DNA from: Streptomyces sp. Sge12
GTDB taxonomy: Bacteria > Actinomycetota > Actinomycetes > Streptomycetales > Streptomycetaceae
Reading direction: 5' to 3'
Assembly (NCBI RefSeq): GCF_002080455.1
Contig: NZ_CP020555.1
Location: 4,607,501 to 4,671,500, forward strand
DNA length: 64,000 nt
Below, piece by piece: positions 8,459 to 19,200 of the stretch (position 1 is the stretch's first letter; every line of letters starts with the position of its first letter). Both the position numbers and the translations under genes were made by a program. The notes under the pieces are model-generated. The model was given only the letters and a program-made list of their open reading frames with translations, had not been told where the DNA came from and made no database searches.

Positions 8459-9397
8459 ATGGTCGGGTCGCGCGTCCTTGCCCTCGGGCACTACCAGCCG
8501 TCAAGGGTCCTGACCAATGCGGACCTTGAAGAGATGGTCGACACCAGCGACGAGTGGATCCAGAGCCGGGTCGGTATCAGGACGCGCCGTGTGGCGGCCG
8601 AGGACGAGTCGGTTTCGGACATGGCCACGAAGGCCGCCGAGCACGCCCTGGCCAAGGCCGGACTCACGGGCGCGGACATCGACTTCGTCATCGTGGCCAC
8701 CTGCACGGCGCTCGACCGCTCCCCCAACACGGCGGCCCGGGTGGCCGCCGCGGTCGGGGCGCAGGCGCCCGCGGCCATCGACGTGAACACGGCCTGCTCC
8801 GGATTCCCGCACGCCATGGCCCTGGCCGACCAGAGCATACGGACGGGTTCCGCGACGAAGGCCCTGGTCATCGGGGTGGAGAAGCTCACCGATTTCGCCG
8901 ACTGGACCGACCGCACCACCTGCGTGCTGGTCGGTGACGGTGCGGGGGCGGCCGTCGTGGTCGCCTCCGAGGAGCCGGAGATCAGCCCCGTCGTGTGGGG
9001 GTCCGTACCCGAGATGGGGCGGGCGGTCCGCATCGAGGCGCCGTCCAACACCTTTGCGCAGGAAGGGCAGTCGGTGTACCGGTGGGCCACCACCGCGCTG
9101 CCGAAGGTCGCGCTGGAGGTCTGCGAGCGGGCCGGTGTGAAGCCGGAGGAGCTGGGCGGCGTCGTGCTGCACCAGGCCAACCTGCGGATCATCGAGCCCC
9201 TCGCCCGCAAGATCGGGGCGGTCAACGCCGTCATAGCCAAGGACGTCGTCGAGTCGGGCAACACCTCGGCCGCGAGCATCCCGCTGGCGCTGTCCAAGCT
9301 CGTCGAACGGGGTGAGATCGAGAAGGGGTCGCCCGTGCTGCTCTTCGCGTTCGGCGGGGGCCTGTCCTACGCCGGCCAGATCATCAACTGCCCGTGA
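8459..9397 (+). CDS. Beta-ketoacyl-ACP synthase III (FabH-like)
   Basis: A 312-residue thiolase-fold condensing enzyme of the KAS III family, which normally joins an acyl-CoA starter to malonyl-ACP. The catalytic triad is complete: Cys113 in VNTACSGFPHAM, His in VLHQANLRIIEPL and Asn in ESGNTSAASIPL. The glycine-rich tail FAFGGGLSYAG is typical. ATG 8459 has AGGAG 8 bp upstream; the frame extends upstream to 8375 without a ribosome site. It follows the SARP gene by 80 bp and overlaps the thioesterase gene by 4 bp (GTGA). In this cluster it most likely primes acyl-chain synthesis on the free ACPs. It could be a duplicate of the housekeeping FabH, but its position argues for a pathway role. Confidence 0.92.
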   Translation: MVGSRVLALGHYQPSRVLTNADLEEMVDTSDEWIQSRVGIRTRRVAAEDESVSDMATKAAEHALAKAGLTGADIDFVIVATCTALDRSPNTAARVAAAVGAQAPAAIDVNTACSGFPHAMALADQSIRTGSATKALVIGVEKLTDFADWTDRTTCVLVGDGAGAAVVVASEEPEISPVVWGSVPEMGRAVRIEAPSNTFAQEGQSVYRWATTALPKVALEVCERAGVKPEELGGVVLHQANLRIIEPLARKIGAVNAVIAKDVVESGNTSAASIPLALSKLVERGEIEKGSPVLLFAFGGGLSYAGQIINCP

Positions 9398-10170
9398 CGG
9401 GGGCCTTCGGCGTGACGACGATACGATCCTCCGCCGTGCCGTGGTGGCCGCAGCTGCGGCTGCGGGAGCCGGTGACCGCGCCCCGGGCGCGGCTGCTGGT
9501 GTTCCCGCACTCCGGGGCCGGCCCCAACACCCTCTTCCCCGTGGTCGAGTCGCTGCCCGACCACGTGGAGGTGCTCGGGCTCTCGCTGCCCGGGCGCGAG
9601 CGCCGGTTCGGCGAACCGCCCGGCTGCCGGCTCGACCAGGTCCTGGACTCCGTCTCCGACGAGGTGCTCGCCCGGGACCCGCTGCCCACGGTCGTCTTCG
9701 GGCACAGCCTCGGCGCGCTCCTGGCCACCCGTGCCGCACGGCTGCTCGGCCCGCACTGCCGGGCGGCCGTGGTCAGCGGGCAGGTGCCCGGCCGGACCCC
9801 GCGGCGGGCGCACGCGACCACCACCGAGGAGGACGCCGTCCGGCTGCTGCGGGACGGCGGCGGCACCCCGGAGTGGGTGCTGCACGATCCGGAGATGCTG
9901 GCCCATGTGACGCGCGTCCTGCGGGCCGACATCGAACTCAGCCGGGAGGCGGCGGCGGGGTTCGAGGACGTACGGCTCGACGTGCCCCTGCACGTGCTGG
10001 GCGGCACGGCGGACCCGCTGGTCCCGCACGAGCCGCTGGACGGCTGGGCCGACCACACGACCGGGCCCTGCCGGGTGCTGCGCTTCGACGGCGACCACTT
10101 CTTCCTGCTGGCCGCCGAGCACCGCCCCGCGGTCGCGGAGGTCCTGCGCCGGGCGGTCGCGGACGGCTGA
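9394..10170 (+). CDS. Type II thioesterase (GrsT/RifR family)
   Basis: An alpha/beta-hydrolase thioesterase of about 258 residues that typically removes stalled or wrong acyl groups from carrier proteins. Visible motifs are the oxyanion-hole strand LLVFPHSGAG, the nucleophile Ser105 in FGHSLGALLA, the lid region and the catalytic His in FDGDHFFLL. The first possible start, GTG 9394, overlaps the KAS III stop (GTGA). An alternative GTG at 9412 has GGGGG 8 bp upstream and would remove six residues. Such editing enzymes commonly accompany modular PKS and NRPS systems. Here it could instead release the finished chain, since neither PKS protein has its own thioesterase domain. Confidence 0.92.
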   Translation: MTGAFGVTTIRSSAVPWWPQLRLREPVTAPRARLLVFPHSGAGPNTLFPVVESLPDHVEVLGLSLPGRERRFGEPPGCRLDQVLDSVSDEVLARDPLPTVVFGHSLGALLATRAARLLGPHCRAAVVSGQVPGRTPRRAHATTTEEDAVRLLRDGGGTPEWVLHDPEMLAHVTRVLRADIELSREAAAGFEDVRLDVPLHVLGGTADPLVPHEPLDGWADHTTGPCRVLRFDGDHFFLLAAEHRPAVAEVLRRAVADG

Positions 10171-10201
10171 CGGCGGACGGCTGACGGCCGCCGCGGCCCA
10201 C

Positions 10202-10244
10202 CGGCCGCCGCCGCGGAGCACATTCCGCGGCGGCGGCCGCTTTT
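10202..10244 (+). terminator. Rho-independent terminator after the thioesterase
   Basis: A perfect 16-bp stem (10202-10217 with 10224-10239) with a 6-base loop GCACAT is followed by C and TTTT. It lies between two convergent genes, the thioesterase (+) and the acyltransferase (-), and could end transcripts from both sides. Confidence 0.85.
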
Positions 10245-10266
10245 CACCTCGTGCGGGTCGGGGAAT

Positions 10267-10977
10267 TCACGCCCCGGATTCCGCCGCCCGTCCGCGCGCC
10301 GCCGATTCCGCCCGGCTCTTCACGGTCGCGGCATAGGTGTCCACGTATTCCTGGCCGGACAGGGCGGATATCTCCTGGGTGATCATGCTCGTCACCGCGC
10401 GGCGCGCCCGCCGGTCGGATGCGCGTCCGATGTGCTCGGGGAATGCCATGGGGGCGCCGAAATGCGCCTCGAAGCGTGCGACGTGGAGCCGTTTCGCACC
10501 GGCCGGGTGCACCCGCTCCGTGCCGACGAGCCCGCAGGGCACCACCGGCGCCCCGCTGCTCAGCGCGATCCACGCCGTGCCGGTGTTCCCCTTGTACAGC
10601 CGGCCGTCGGGCGAGCGCGTGCCCTCGATGTGCACCCCGACTCCGTGGCCCTCCCGCAGGATGCGCAGCGAGGTCTCCAGGCCCGCCATGGTCGCGGAGC
10701 CGCTGGTGCTGTCCACGGAGATCATGCCGACGGCGCGGAAGAACACGCCCTGGAGGCGGCCCTTGAGGCCGGGCATCGTCAGCCACCCCTGCTTCCCGAT
10801 GAAGTACAGGTGCCGGGGGGTGAGCAGGGCGATGAAGATGGAGTCGAAGAAGGACAGGTGGTTGGCCGCGATGATGAACGGGCCCGATGCCGGCAGGTTC
10901 TCGAGGCCGGTGACGCGGGGCCGCAGGACGAGCCTCAGCGGAATGAGGAGAAGCCGCCTCAGCAGCATCCGGAGCAT
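10267..10977 (-). CDS. PlsC-like lysophospholipid acyltransferase
   Basis: A 236-residue member of the 1-acylglycerol-3-phosphate acyltransferase superfamily. Motif I NHLSFFD (HX4D catalytic pair), motif III EGTRSPDG and the APVVPCGLVG strand (motif IV) are all present. The basic, hydrophobic N-terminus (LRRLLLIPLRLVL) suggests membrane attachment. ATG 10977 has GGAG 8 bp upstream. These enzymes move an acyl chain from ACP or CoA to a phosphate-bearing acceptor. In a cluster that also makes a phosphonate, it is the best candidate for joining the acyl chain to the polar part, although that is inference. It is divergent from the free ACP gene and shares a 190-bp promoter region with it. Confidence 0.9.
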   Translation of the reverse strand: MLRMLLRRLLLIPLRLVLRPRVTGLENLPASGPFIIAANHLSFFDSIFIALLTPRHLYFIGKQGWLTMPGLKGRLQGVFFRAVGMISVDSTSGSATMAGLETSLRILREGHGVGVHIEGTRSPDGRLYKGNTGTAWIALSSGAPVVPCGLVGTERVHPAGAKRLHVARFEAHFGAPMAFPEHIGRASDRRARRAVTSMITQEISALSGQEYVDTYAATVKSRAESAARGRAAESGA

Positions 10978-11057
10978 GTGCAGGTCTCCATATCTGAACG
11001 TCTTGTCCGAGCATTCACGGGGAATATAGGAGTGCCCCGAAGGGCGGGCAAGACTGG

Positions 11058-11124
11058 TTTAGCCGAGCCGTCATCCGGATGAAAGGGTCGCTTTAGCGGG
11101 GCCTTGTGCGCCTGTTGTTAGGCT
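11058..11124 (+). promoter_or_regulatory. Probable SARP-dependent promoter of the free ACP gene
   Basis: TTTAGC occurs at 11058 and again at 11092 (34 bp, about three helical turns, apart). A weaker CTTGTG follows at 11103, 11 bp after the second copy. TAGGCT at 11119-11124 fits a TAnnnT -10 box and starts exactly 27 bp after TTTAGC. The same TTTAG-to-TAGGCT distance occurs before the hydroxylase gene at 27187-27219. Known SARPs bind repeats spaced by one turn just upstream of the -10 box, so control by the SARP at 7578 is likely but unproven. Confidence 0.5.
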
Positions 11125-11167
11125 GCTGCGCGTTTCCGTGTCCGGATTTCAGAGACGAGGATGTGTT

Positions 11168-11419
11168 GTGCTCCAGAGCGCCGATCTTGATTCCGTCCGT
11201 TCCTTCGTCGTGCGCGAGCTCGTCGACTTCGGGGCGGAGTCCGACAAGGTCGTGGACGGGGCCAGGCTGGAGGAGCTGGAGATCGACTCCCTCGGCGTCG
11301 TCGAACTCACCGCGTCCATCAAGCGCGAGTTCGGCGTCGACGTCCCCCTGGAGGCGCTGACGAAGGACGTCACCGTCGCCGGGGTGATCGCCCTGATCCA
11401 GGGGGCGGCAGCAGCCTGA
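11168..11419 (+). CDS. Free-standing acyl carrier protein
   Basis: An 83-residue ACP. Ser41 in LEIDSLGVVEL is the phosphopantetheine attachment site, and the flanking four-helix pattern (VRSFVVRELVDFG, IKREFGVDVPLEAL, VAGVIALIQ) is normal. GTG 11168 is preceded by GAGGA at a good distance; the frame continues 10 codons upstream without one. It stands alone on the plus strand between two leftward transcripts and has its own promoter with TTTAG repeats. It probably carries the chain for the KAS III, the KS-only PKS protein or one of the KS/CLF pairs. Which one cannot be read from sequence. Confidence 0.93.
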   Translation: MLQSADLDSVRSFVVRELVDFGAESDKVVDGARLEELEIDSLGVVELTASIKREFGVDVPLEALTKDVTVAGVIALIQGAAAA

Positions 11420-11526
11420 CCGGGCGCCGCTGCCGAAGGGACCTGCCGCCCCGAGCGGGCAGCGGGCCGGACCGGGGTCGCCCCGGACCGGCCCTTCCGC
11501 TTGCCCCGCACGCCCCGGGCGGTGGA

Positions 11527-13293
11527 TCACCCCGCGGGCGCGGGCTCCGCGTCCCGCGGGGCGTAGCGCCGCCGCTCCCACGGGTAGGCGGGCAGGTCCA
11601 GCACCCGGCGCGGCAGCTCGCCGAAACCGGGCGGCGCGCCCGCCGCGACCTCCTCCACCTCGGGCGGCAGGAGGCCCTCGGCGACCGCGCCCAGCACGGC
11701 CGCCGCCCGGTGCCGGTCGCCCGCCGTCACCCGGATCCGGGTGGCCAGCGCCGAGCGGCCGTGCGTGACGGTGTAGGCGAAGGCGGCGTACTCCTCGTCC
11801 TTGGTCCCGGCCAGCCGGCCCGCCAGCAGGGCCGCGTAGGCCCGTAGCGCGGCCGGGGTGCGCGCCGACACCTCGAACCCGGTGACCGCGACCGGGGTCG
11901 CCGTACCGGCCGGGGCGCCCGGCGGCCGTTCCTCGGGAGCGCCGAGCACGACGTGCGCGTTGGTGCCGCTCATGCCGAAGGAGCTGACTCCCGCGTAGGC
12001 GCCGGCGCCGGCCGGCCAGGGCTCCAGTTCGGTGGGGAGGCGCAGGCCCGTGCCCGAGAGGTCGATGCGCGGATTGAGCGTGGTGAAGTGCGGCAGCGGC
12101 GGGACCGCCCGGTGCCGCAGGCTCAGCATCGCCTTGATCAGGCCGAGTACGCCCGCCGCCGACTCGGTGTGGCCCAGGTTCGCCTTGGCGGAGCCGAGCA
12201 GCACCGGGGTCGCGGTGCCCGTCCGTCCGCCGAGCGCCGCCGCCAGGGCCTCCACCTCGATCGGATCGCCCAGCGCGGTACCGGTGCCGTGGGCCTCCAC
12301 ATGGCCGATGTCGGCCGGGCCGAGACCGGCCTCCGCCAGCGCCCGCTCGACGAGCCGGGTCTGGGCCAGCACGTTGGGCGCGGTGAACCCCGAGGCGCGG
12401 CCGTCGTGGTTGACCGCCGAGCCGTGGATCACGGCGTGCACCCGGTCGCCGTCGCGCACCGCGTCCGACAGCCGCTTGAGGACCACGATCCCGCAGCCCT
12501 CCGAACGCGTGAACCCGTTGGCCCGCGCGTCGAAGGGCCGGCACACCCCGTCGGGGGAGAGGGCTCCCGTACGCGCGGCCAGGGCGGTCCCGTGCGGTGA
12601 CAGCAGCAGGTTCACCCCGCCGGCCACGGCGATGTCGCACTCCCCGCTGCGCAGCGCCTGCCGCGCCAGATGGACCGTCACCAGCGAGGAGGAGCAGGCC
12701 GTGTCCACGGCCATGGCCGGGCCGGTCAGGCCCAGCGTGTGGGCGAGCCGGCCCGCGGAGAAGCAGTGCCCGTTGCCGGTGGCCCAGTACGAGTCGGGGC
12801 CCTCGCGCATCCACTCCCGGTAGTCCTGGCCCGTGATCCCCACGTACAGGCCGGTGGCGTCGTCGGCCGCCGCCCGGGCGGCGGGGATCCCGGCGTCGTC
12901 CAGGGCCTCCTGGACCACTTCGAGCAGCATCCGGTGCTGCGGGTCGAGGGCGCGCCCCTCGCGGGGCGCGACCCCGAAGAACGGGGCGTCGAACTCCAGG
13001 ACCTCGTCGAGGAATCCGCCCCGGTGCGGCACCTCGTCCCAGGCCGCGCCGAAGGGGTGGCGCCGGGACTCGGGGATCGGGCGCACCGCGTCCGTCCCCG
13101 ACACCAGCGCCGACCAGTAGCCGTCGAGGTCGGTGATGCCGCCGGGGGCCCGCAGACCCACCCCGACCACGGCGATCGGCTGCGCGCCCTTGAGGGCCGC
13201 CAGTTCCTCGCGCAGGGCCCGGATCGTCTCCATGGCCCGGCTGACCGGGGTGGCGCGGGCGGCCCCCGCCGCCTTCGTGTCGTCGTCCTGCAC
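11527..13293 (-). CDS. Type I PKS protein with a single ketosynthase and no acyltransferase
   Basis: A 588-residue protein holding only a ketosynthase. A short docking-like helix (residues 18-35, SRAMETIRALREELAALKG) precedes the KS (about 37-455), which has Cys200 in DTACSSSL, His335 in EAHGTGT and His375 in NLGHTES, so it should be active. After the KS comes a KS-AT linker-like region. The sequence then jumps directly to the post-AT linker (LPRRVLDLPAYPWERRRYAP), so the AT has been skipped. No stand-alone trans-AT is visible in the window. The GTG start at 13293 lies 2 bp after the stop of the six-domain PKS, so the two are translationally coupled. It may add one unit using an extender loaded elsewhere, or transfer a finished chain. 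Confidence 0.9.
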   Translation of the reverse strand: MQDDDTKAAGAARATPVSRAMETIRALREELAALKGAQPIAVVGVGLRAPGGITDLDGYWSALVSGTDAVRPIPESRRHPFGAAWDEVPHRGGFLDEVLEFDAPFFGVAPREGRALDPQHRMLLEVVQEALDDAGIPAARAAADDATGLYVGITGQDYREWMREGPDSYWATGNGHCFSAGRLAHTLGLTGPAMAVDTACSSSLVTVHLARQALRSGECDIAVAGGVNLLLSPHGTALAARTGALSPDGVCRPFDARANGFTRSEGCGIVVLKRLSDAVRDGDRVHAVIHGSAVNHDGRASGFTAPNVLAQTRLVERALAEAGLGPADIGHVEAHGTGTALGDPIEVEALAAALGGRTGTATPVLLGSAKANLGHTESAAGVLGLIKAMLSLRHRAVPPLPHFTTLNPRIDLSGTGLRLPTELEPWPAGAGAYAGVSSFGMSGTNAHVVLGAPEERPPGAPAGTATPVAVTGFEVSARTPAALRAYAALLAGRLAGTKDEEYAAFAYTVTHGRSALATRIRVTAGDRHRAAAVLGAVAEGLLPPEVEEVAAGAPPGFGELPRRVLDLPAYPWERRRYAPRDAEPAPAG

Positions 13294-13295
13294 GC

Positions 13296-16200
13296 TCAGG
13301 CCTCCTGTTCCGCGAGCCGCTCGACGAGGGCGCCGGCCAGCGGCCGCAGGGCGCCGTACGTCCACAGCAGGGTGGGTGACAGCCGGAGTCCGAAGTCGGC
13401 CTCCAGCCGGTTGCGCAGCTCCAGACTCATCAGCGAGTCCAGTCCGAGGGACTTGAGCGGGGTCTCCCGGTCGATGGATTCCGCGGGGATCCGCAGCACC
13501 CGGCCGGCGAGCTGCCGTACGCGTTCCTCGGCCACGGCGGGCCGCTCCGCGGCGGCGCACCCGTCCAGCAGCCGGCGGAAGTCGCCGCCCGACGCGGCCC
13601 CCGGCTCCTTCGTGGTGCGCAGCAGGCTCCAACTGGGCAGGCCCGCAGCCGCCGGGTACGTCTCGAACCAGCGGCGCGGATCCAGCGCGACATAGCCCAC
13701 GACGCTCTCGCCGTCCGCGAGGAAGGACTCCAGCGCCTGCCAGGCCTCGGCGGCCTCGAACCCGTCCATGCCGCGGTCGGCGAGCCGGTCGCCGCGTGCG
13801 GCGGACCGGGCCGCGAGGCCGATGCCGTCGAAGGTGCCCCACTGGACGCTGAGCGCGGGGCGCCCGGCCGCGCGCCGGGCCGTGGCCAGCGCGTCCATGG
13901 CGGTGTTCGCCGCCGCGTAGGCGGACTGGCCGACGTTGCCGACGAGCCCGGCCGCCGAGGAGAACAGCACGAACAGGTCCAGCGGGTCGTTCGCCGTCAG
14001 CCGGTCCAGCTCGGCCGCGCCGTCCAGCTTGGGCGCAAGCACCCGGGCCACGCCCGCCTCGTCGAGGTTGCGCACCACCGCATCGGAGAGGACGCCCGCC
14101 GCATGGAACACCCCGCGCAGCGCCGGCAGTTCGGCCCGGATCCGGGCGAGCGCCAGGCCCAGGGAAGTGGCGTCGGCAACGTCCGCGTGCACCACCGACA
14201 CCCGCGCGCCGGCCTTCCGGAGCACCGCGATGCGCTCCGCGGCCCGCCCGCTCGGCTCCGAACGCCCCAGCAGGGCCAGGGCCGTCGCCCCGCGCGCCAC
14301 CAGGTGCTCGGCGAGCGAGAGGCCGAGGTCGCCCAGACCGCCGGTGATCAGGTAGCTGCCGTCGGCGCGGAACCGGCCGTGCGGCAGCGGATCCGCCACC
14401 ACCCGCTCCACGGACTGCGGCGCGTGCAGGACGAACTTGCCGATGTGGTCGCCGTGCGACATGGCGCGCAGCGCCTCCGCCGCCCGGTCGAAGGTGTACT
14501 GGGTGACGGGCAGCGCGCTGAGCCGGCCCGCCTCCACCTCGTCCCACACGGCGCGGAACAGCCGGGCGAACCGGTCGGGACGCCGCATGACGAGCCCCTC
14601 CAGGTCCACGGCCGCGAAGCTGACGCCCTTGCGGAACGGCGCGAGCCCCAGCGTGCGCTCGCCGTGGATGTCCTTCTTGCCGACCTCCACGAACCGGCCG
14701 TCCTCCGCGAGCACCTCCAGGCCGCGCGTGAGGGCCGCCCCGGTCAGCGAGTTGAGGACCACGTCCACCCCGCGGCCGCCGGTGCGGGTGCGCACCGCGT
14801 CCGCCCAGGACGGCTCGCGCGAGTCGAAGACGTGCTCGATGCCCAGCTCCCGCAAGTAGGCGCGCTTGGCCGCGCTGCCCGCCGTCGCGATGACCTCGGC
14901 GCCCAGCATCCGGGCCACCTGCACCGCGGCCAGGCCCAGGCCGCCGGCCGCGGAGTGGACCAGTACGGTCTCGCCGGGCTCGATCCGGGCCAGGTCGTGC
15001 AGCGCGTACCAGGCGGTGGCCAGTACCAGGGGCAGCGCGGCGGCGTCCTCCTGCGTCATCTCCCCGGGCACCGGCCGCGCGTGGTCGGCGCGGACGGTCA
15101 CGTGCGAGACGATCGCGCCGAAGATGCACGCCACCACCCGGTCGCCGATACGGAACCCGGTCGTGCCCGGGCCCACCGAGACGACGCGGCCCGAACAGTC
15201 GCCGCCGAGCAGCTCCTTGCCGCCCGCCTCGTCGGGGTAGGTGCCCACGGCCTTCATCACGTCGATGAAGTTGAGGGAGGCCGCGTCCACCTCGATCTCG
15301 ATCTCGCCCGGTCCGGGCGCGCGCCGTGCCAGCGGCAGGTAGCGCAGCGACTCCCACAGGCCCGGCCGCGGGCCGGGGTGCAGCCGGAAGGGCTGGCGGA
15401 CCGTGTACGGCAGGACCTCACCGGTGTCGTCCGGCCGGCGCCCGCCGCGCTCCAGGCGGCCGGCGAGCCGCCGTCCCGCGCGCTGCAGGACCTGGTCCTC
15501 GCGCTCGGCGTCCAGCAGTTCGCGTACGACGTCCGCCGGCCAGCCGGCCTCGCGCAGGGTGTCCACCAGCCGGGCCGCGAGGCCCGGGTGCTCGCCCTGC
15601 AGCACCCGTACGAAACCCCAGTACAGGGCCGACCCGGGGTCGGGAGCCTCGGTGGCCGAGGCGGCCTGCGCCCCGGTGGTCAGCACGGTCAGCCGCGGCG
15701 CGACGGGCCGGTCGGCGCAGGCACCGGCCAGCGCGGCCAGGGCGCCCAGGCCCGCCCGCTGCTCCGACGTACCCGCCGCACGGTCGGGGGCGACGAACAC
15801 CACCTCGCCGCCGTCGGCCGCGCGCAGCACCCCGGCCAGGTCCGCGCCGGCCGGCGGCAGCGTCACCGCGGTGCCGCCCAGCGCCGCGGCCAGCTCCCCG
15901 GCGGCGGCCGCGGCCGACTCCGGGCCGCACACCAGCCAGGGGCCCCGCTCCTGCGCCCCGTCCGGCCCGGTGTACTCCCGCTCGTGGAAGCCGAAGCGGT
16001 GCACGCGTTCGGGGGCCGGCCCGGACCGTTCGCCCGTCAGCAGGCGGCGCAGTTCCAGCCCGGCCACCCGGGCGACCGGCTGGCGGTCGGGTCCGTACAG
16101 GGTCAGGTCGAAGAGGCCGTCGGGCCGGCGCAGCGCGTGCACCCACAGCTCGGTGAGGTCCGAGGGCCGTCCCGGCAGGAGCGAGAGGCGGTCGATCGCC

Positions 16201-19200
16201 ACCGGCACCACGGTGCCCTCGTCCCCGACGAGCGCGAGGGAGAGCTGGAACGCCCCGTCCCACAGCGCGGGGTGCAGCACGAACCGGCGGGCGCCGGGCC
16301 GGCACTGCTCGGCGAGGACGACCCGGCCGAGTGCCTCCTCGCCGCGCACGCGCAGTTCGCGCACGCCCTGGAAGGCGGGCCCGTACTGGAGTCCGCGCGC
16401 GGTGCAGGCCCGGTAGAACTCGGCCGCCTCGACGGCCTGTTCCAGCAGCAGGGCCGTCGGGAAGTCCGGTACGGCCACCTGCTCGGCGCGGTACGAGGCC
16501 TGCGCGGTCATGTGCCGCGTCCAGCCGTCGGCCCCGTCGGCCAGCGACAGCACCTCCAGCCCGGCGCCCTCGCCGGCGTCCTCCCGCCAGACACCGCCCA
16601 GCTGCAGCCCGGCGTCGGTGAGCGTCATGTCGCTCAGGAAGGACAGCCCGCGCAGCGACTGCGGCACCCCGCCGGTACGGGCCGCCGCGGTGCCCAGGCA
16701 CAGCTCGACGGAGGCCGCTGCGGGCACGACGACGGCGTCGTGCACCCGGTGGTCGGCGAGCCAGGGGTGGGAGCCGGTGCCGATCTCGGCGGTGCCGTGC
16801 CAGGTACCGGCCTCGGTCGGCAGCGGTACCAGCGGGAACGCGAACGCCGCCGAACGGCCCGTACCGCGCTGCGCCGCACCGACCCAGTAGCTCTCGCGCT
16901 GCCACGGGTACGCGGGCACTCCCGCGTCGCGCGAGGCCGGACGCGGGCCGTAGGGGGTCAGCCCCGCCACATGGCCCTCCGCGAAGCTCTCCGCGAGGTC
17001 CTCCGGGGCGCCCCGGTCCCGGTGCAGGGTGCCCAGGACGGCCGGCGGCTCCTTGCGCAGCGCGCCGATCCGCTCCAGCGCCGGCACCAGGACCGGATGG
17101 GCGCTGACCTCCACGACATGGGTGACGCCCTCGTCCAGGAGCGCGTCCACGGTCCCGGCGAACATCACCGGGCGGCACAGGTTCTCCACCCAGTACGCGC
17201 CGTCCATCTCCGGACCGTCCAGGACGGCGGTGCGCACCGTGGACATGAGCGGGATCTCCGCCTTGCCGGGCCGCACCGGGGCCAGTACCTCGTGCAGCTC
17301 GTCGGTCAGTTCGAGCATGAGCGGGCTGTGGGAGGCGTAGTCCACGTTGATCAGCCGGCAGTACGTGCCGTCCGCCTCCAGGAGCTCCTTCAGCAGCAGT
17401 ACCGAGTCGGCGTCGCCGGACAGCACGCAGGAGCTGGGGCCGTTGTGCACGGCGAGCGCCACACAGTCCTCGAACCCCTCCAGGGCGGCGGTGGCCGCGT
17501 CCACGTCGAGGTCCACGGCGAGCATCCGGCCCGTGCCCGCGGCGGTGCGCAGCAGGACGGCGCTGCGCCGGGCCACGACCAGGGCCGCGTCCTCCAGGGA
17601 GAGGATGCCCGCCACGGTGGCGGCGGCGATCTCGCCCTGGCTGTGGCCGACGACCACGTCCGGCTCGACACCGGCGGCGCGCCAGGCGGCGGCCAGCGCC
17701 ACCGAGACCGCCCACAGCACGGGTTGGACGATGTCGACGCGCGCCATCCAGGCGTCACCGGCGCGGCCGGTGAGCACCTCGGCCAGCGACCACTCGGTGT
17801 GCGGGGCGAGCGCCCGGCCGCAGCGGTCGATGACGGCGGCGAAGGCGGGGTCCTCGGCGTACAGCCGGGCGCCCATGGCGGCCCACTGCGATCCCTGGCC
17901 GGGGAAGACGAAGGCGGTGCGGCCGCGTTCGCGGGCCCGCCCGGTGACGGTGCCCGACGAGGTGGCCTCCGGTTCGGCCGCGTACGCGTCGAGCGCGGCG
18001 CGCAGCCCGTCGCCGTCGGTGGCGACGAGGCCCGCCCGGAAGGGGAACCGGTCGCGCTGCCAGCCCAGGGCGGCGGCGATCTCCCGGGGGTCGGCGCCGG
18101 GCCGGTCCAGGGCGGTGCGGACATCGCGGGCGCGCTGTACGAGCGCCGCCCGGCTGTGGGCGCTGAGCGGCAGGACGAACGGCGTGTCGCCGCCGGTGGT
18201 GTCCTTCGCGTCGGCCGGCTCGGTGGTGGTGTCGGCGGCGTCGCCGGTGTCGGTGTCGGTGTCGGCGTCGATGTCGGCGGCCGGCGGTGCGGCGGTGATC
18301 ACGGCGTGGGCGTTGGTGCCGCCCCAGCCGAAGGAGCTGACGCCGAGGTAGACCGGGCCGTCCGTGGGCAGCGGCAGCGGCTCCCGGACGACCCGCAGGC
18401 CCAGTTCGTCGAAGGGGATGTCGGGGTTCAGCTCGGCGGAGTGCAGGCTGGGCGGTACGACGCCGTGCTTCAGCGAGAGCACCGCCTTGAAGAGTCCGGC
18501 GAGGGCGGCCACCGGCTCCAAGTGCCCGATGTTCGTCTTCACCGAACCGATGCCGAGCGGCCGGCCCGAGCGCTCGGGGGCCCGGCCCAGCACCCTGCCG
18601 AGGGCCGTCGCCTCGACGGGGTCGCCGGCCCGGGTGCCGGTGCCGTGCGCCTCCACGTACGCGACCCGGTCGAGCGGGATGCCGGAGTCCGCGTAGACGC
18701 GGCGCAGCAGGTCCTCCTGGCCCGCCGCACTGGGCGTCACCAGGCTGGTGCCGCCGCCGTCGTTGTTCGAGGCGGTTCGCACGATCACCGCGTGCACCCG
18801 GTCGCCGTCCCGGCGGGCCTGCGCCAGCGACTTGAGGTAGACCGCGGCGACGCCCTCGCCGCGGACGAACCCGTCGGCCCCGGCACCGAAGGCGCTGCAC
18901 CGGCCCTTGGGGGAGAGACCGCCGAAGTGGGTGAGCCCGATGGTCACGTCCGGGGTCAGCATCAGGTTGGCCGCGCCGACCAGGGCGCCGTCCACATCGC
19001 CGGAGCGGATCGCCTGGCAGGCCAGGTGCAGGGCGACCAGGGAGGAGGAGCAGCCGGTCTCCAGGGTGAGGCTGGGACCCGTGAGGCCGAGGAAGTAGGA
19101 GATCCGCGCGGACAGCATGTCGAGCGCGTTGCCGGAGATGGAGTGCTGGGTCGGGCGGGCGCCGCGGTCCTCGCGCAGCCGCTCGTAGTCCTGCCACAGT

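Noticed and set aside
11527..13293. Trans-AT PKS assignment for the KS-only protein
   Set aside because: No trans-AT gene, no typical trans-AT accessory genes, and a cis-type post-AT linker remains.
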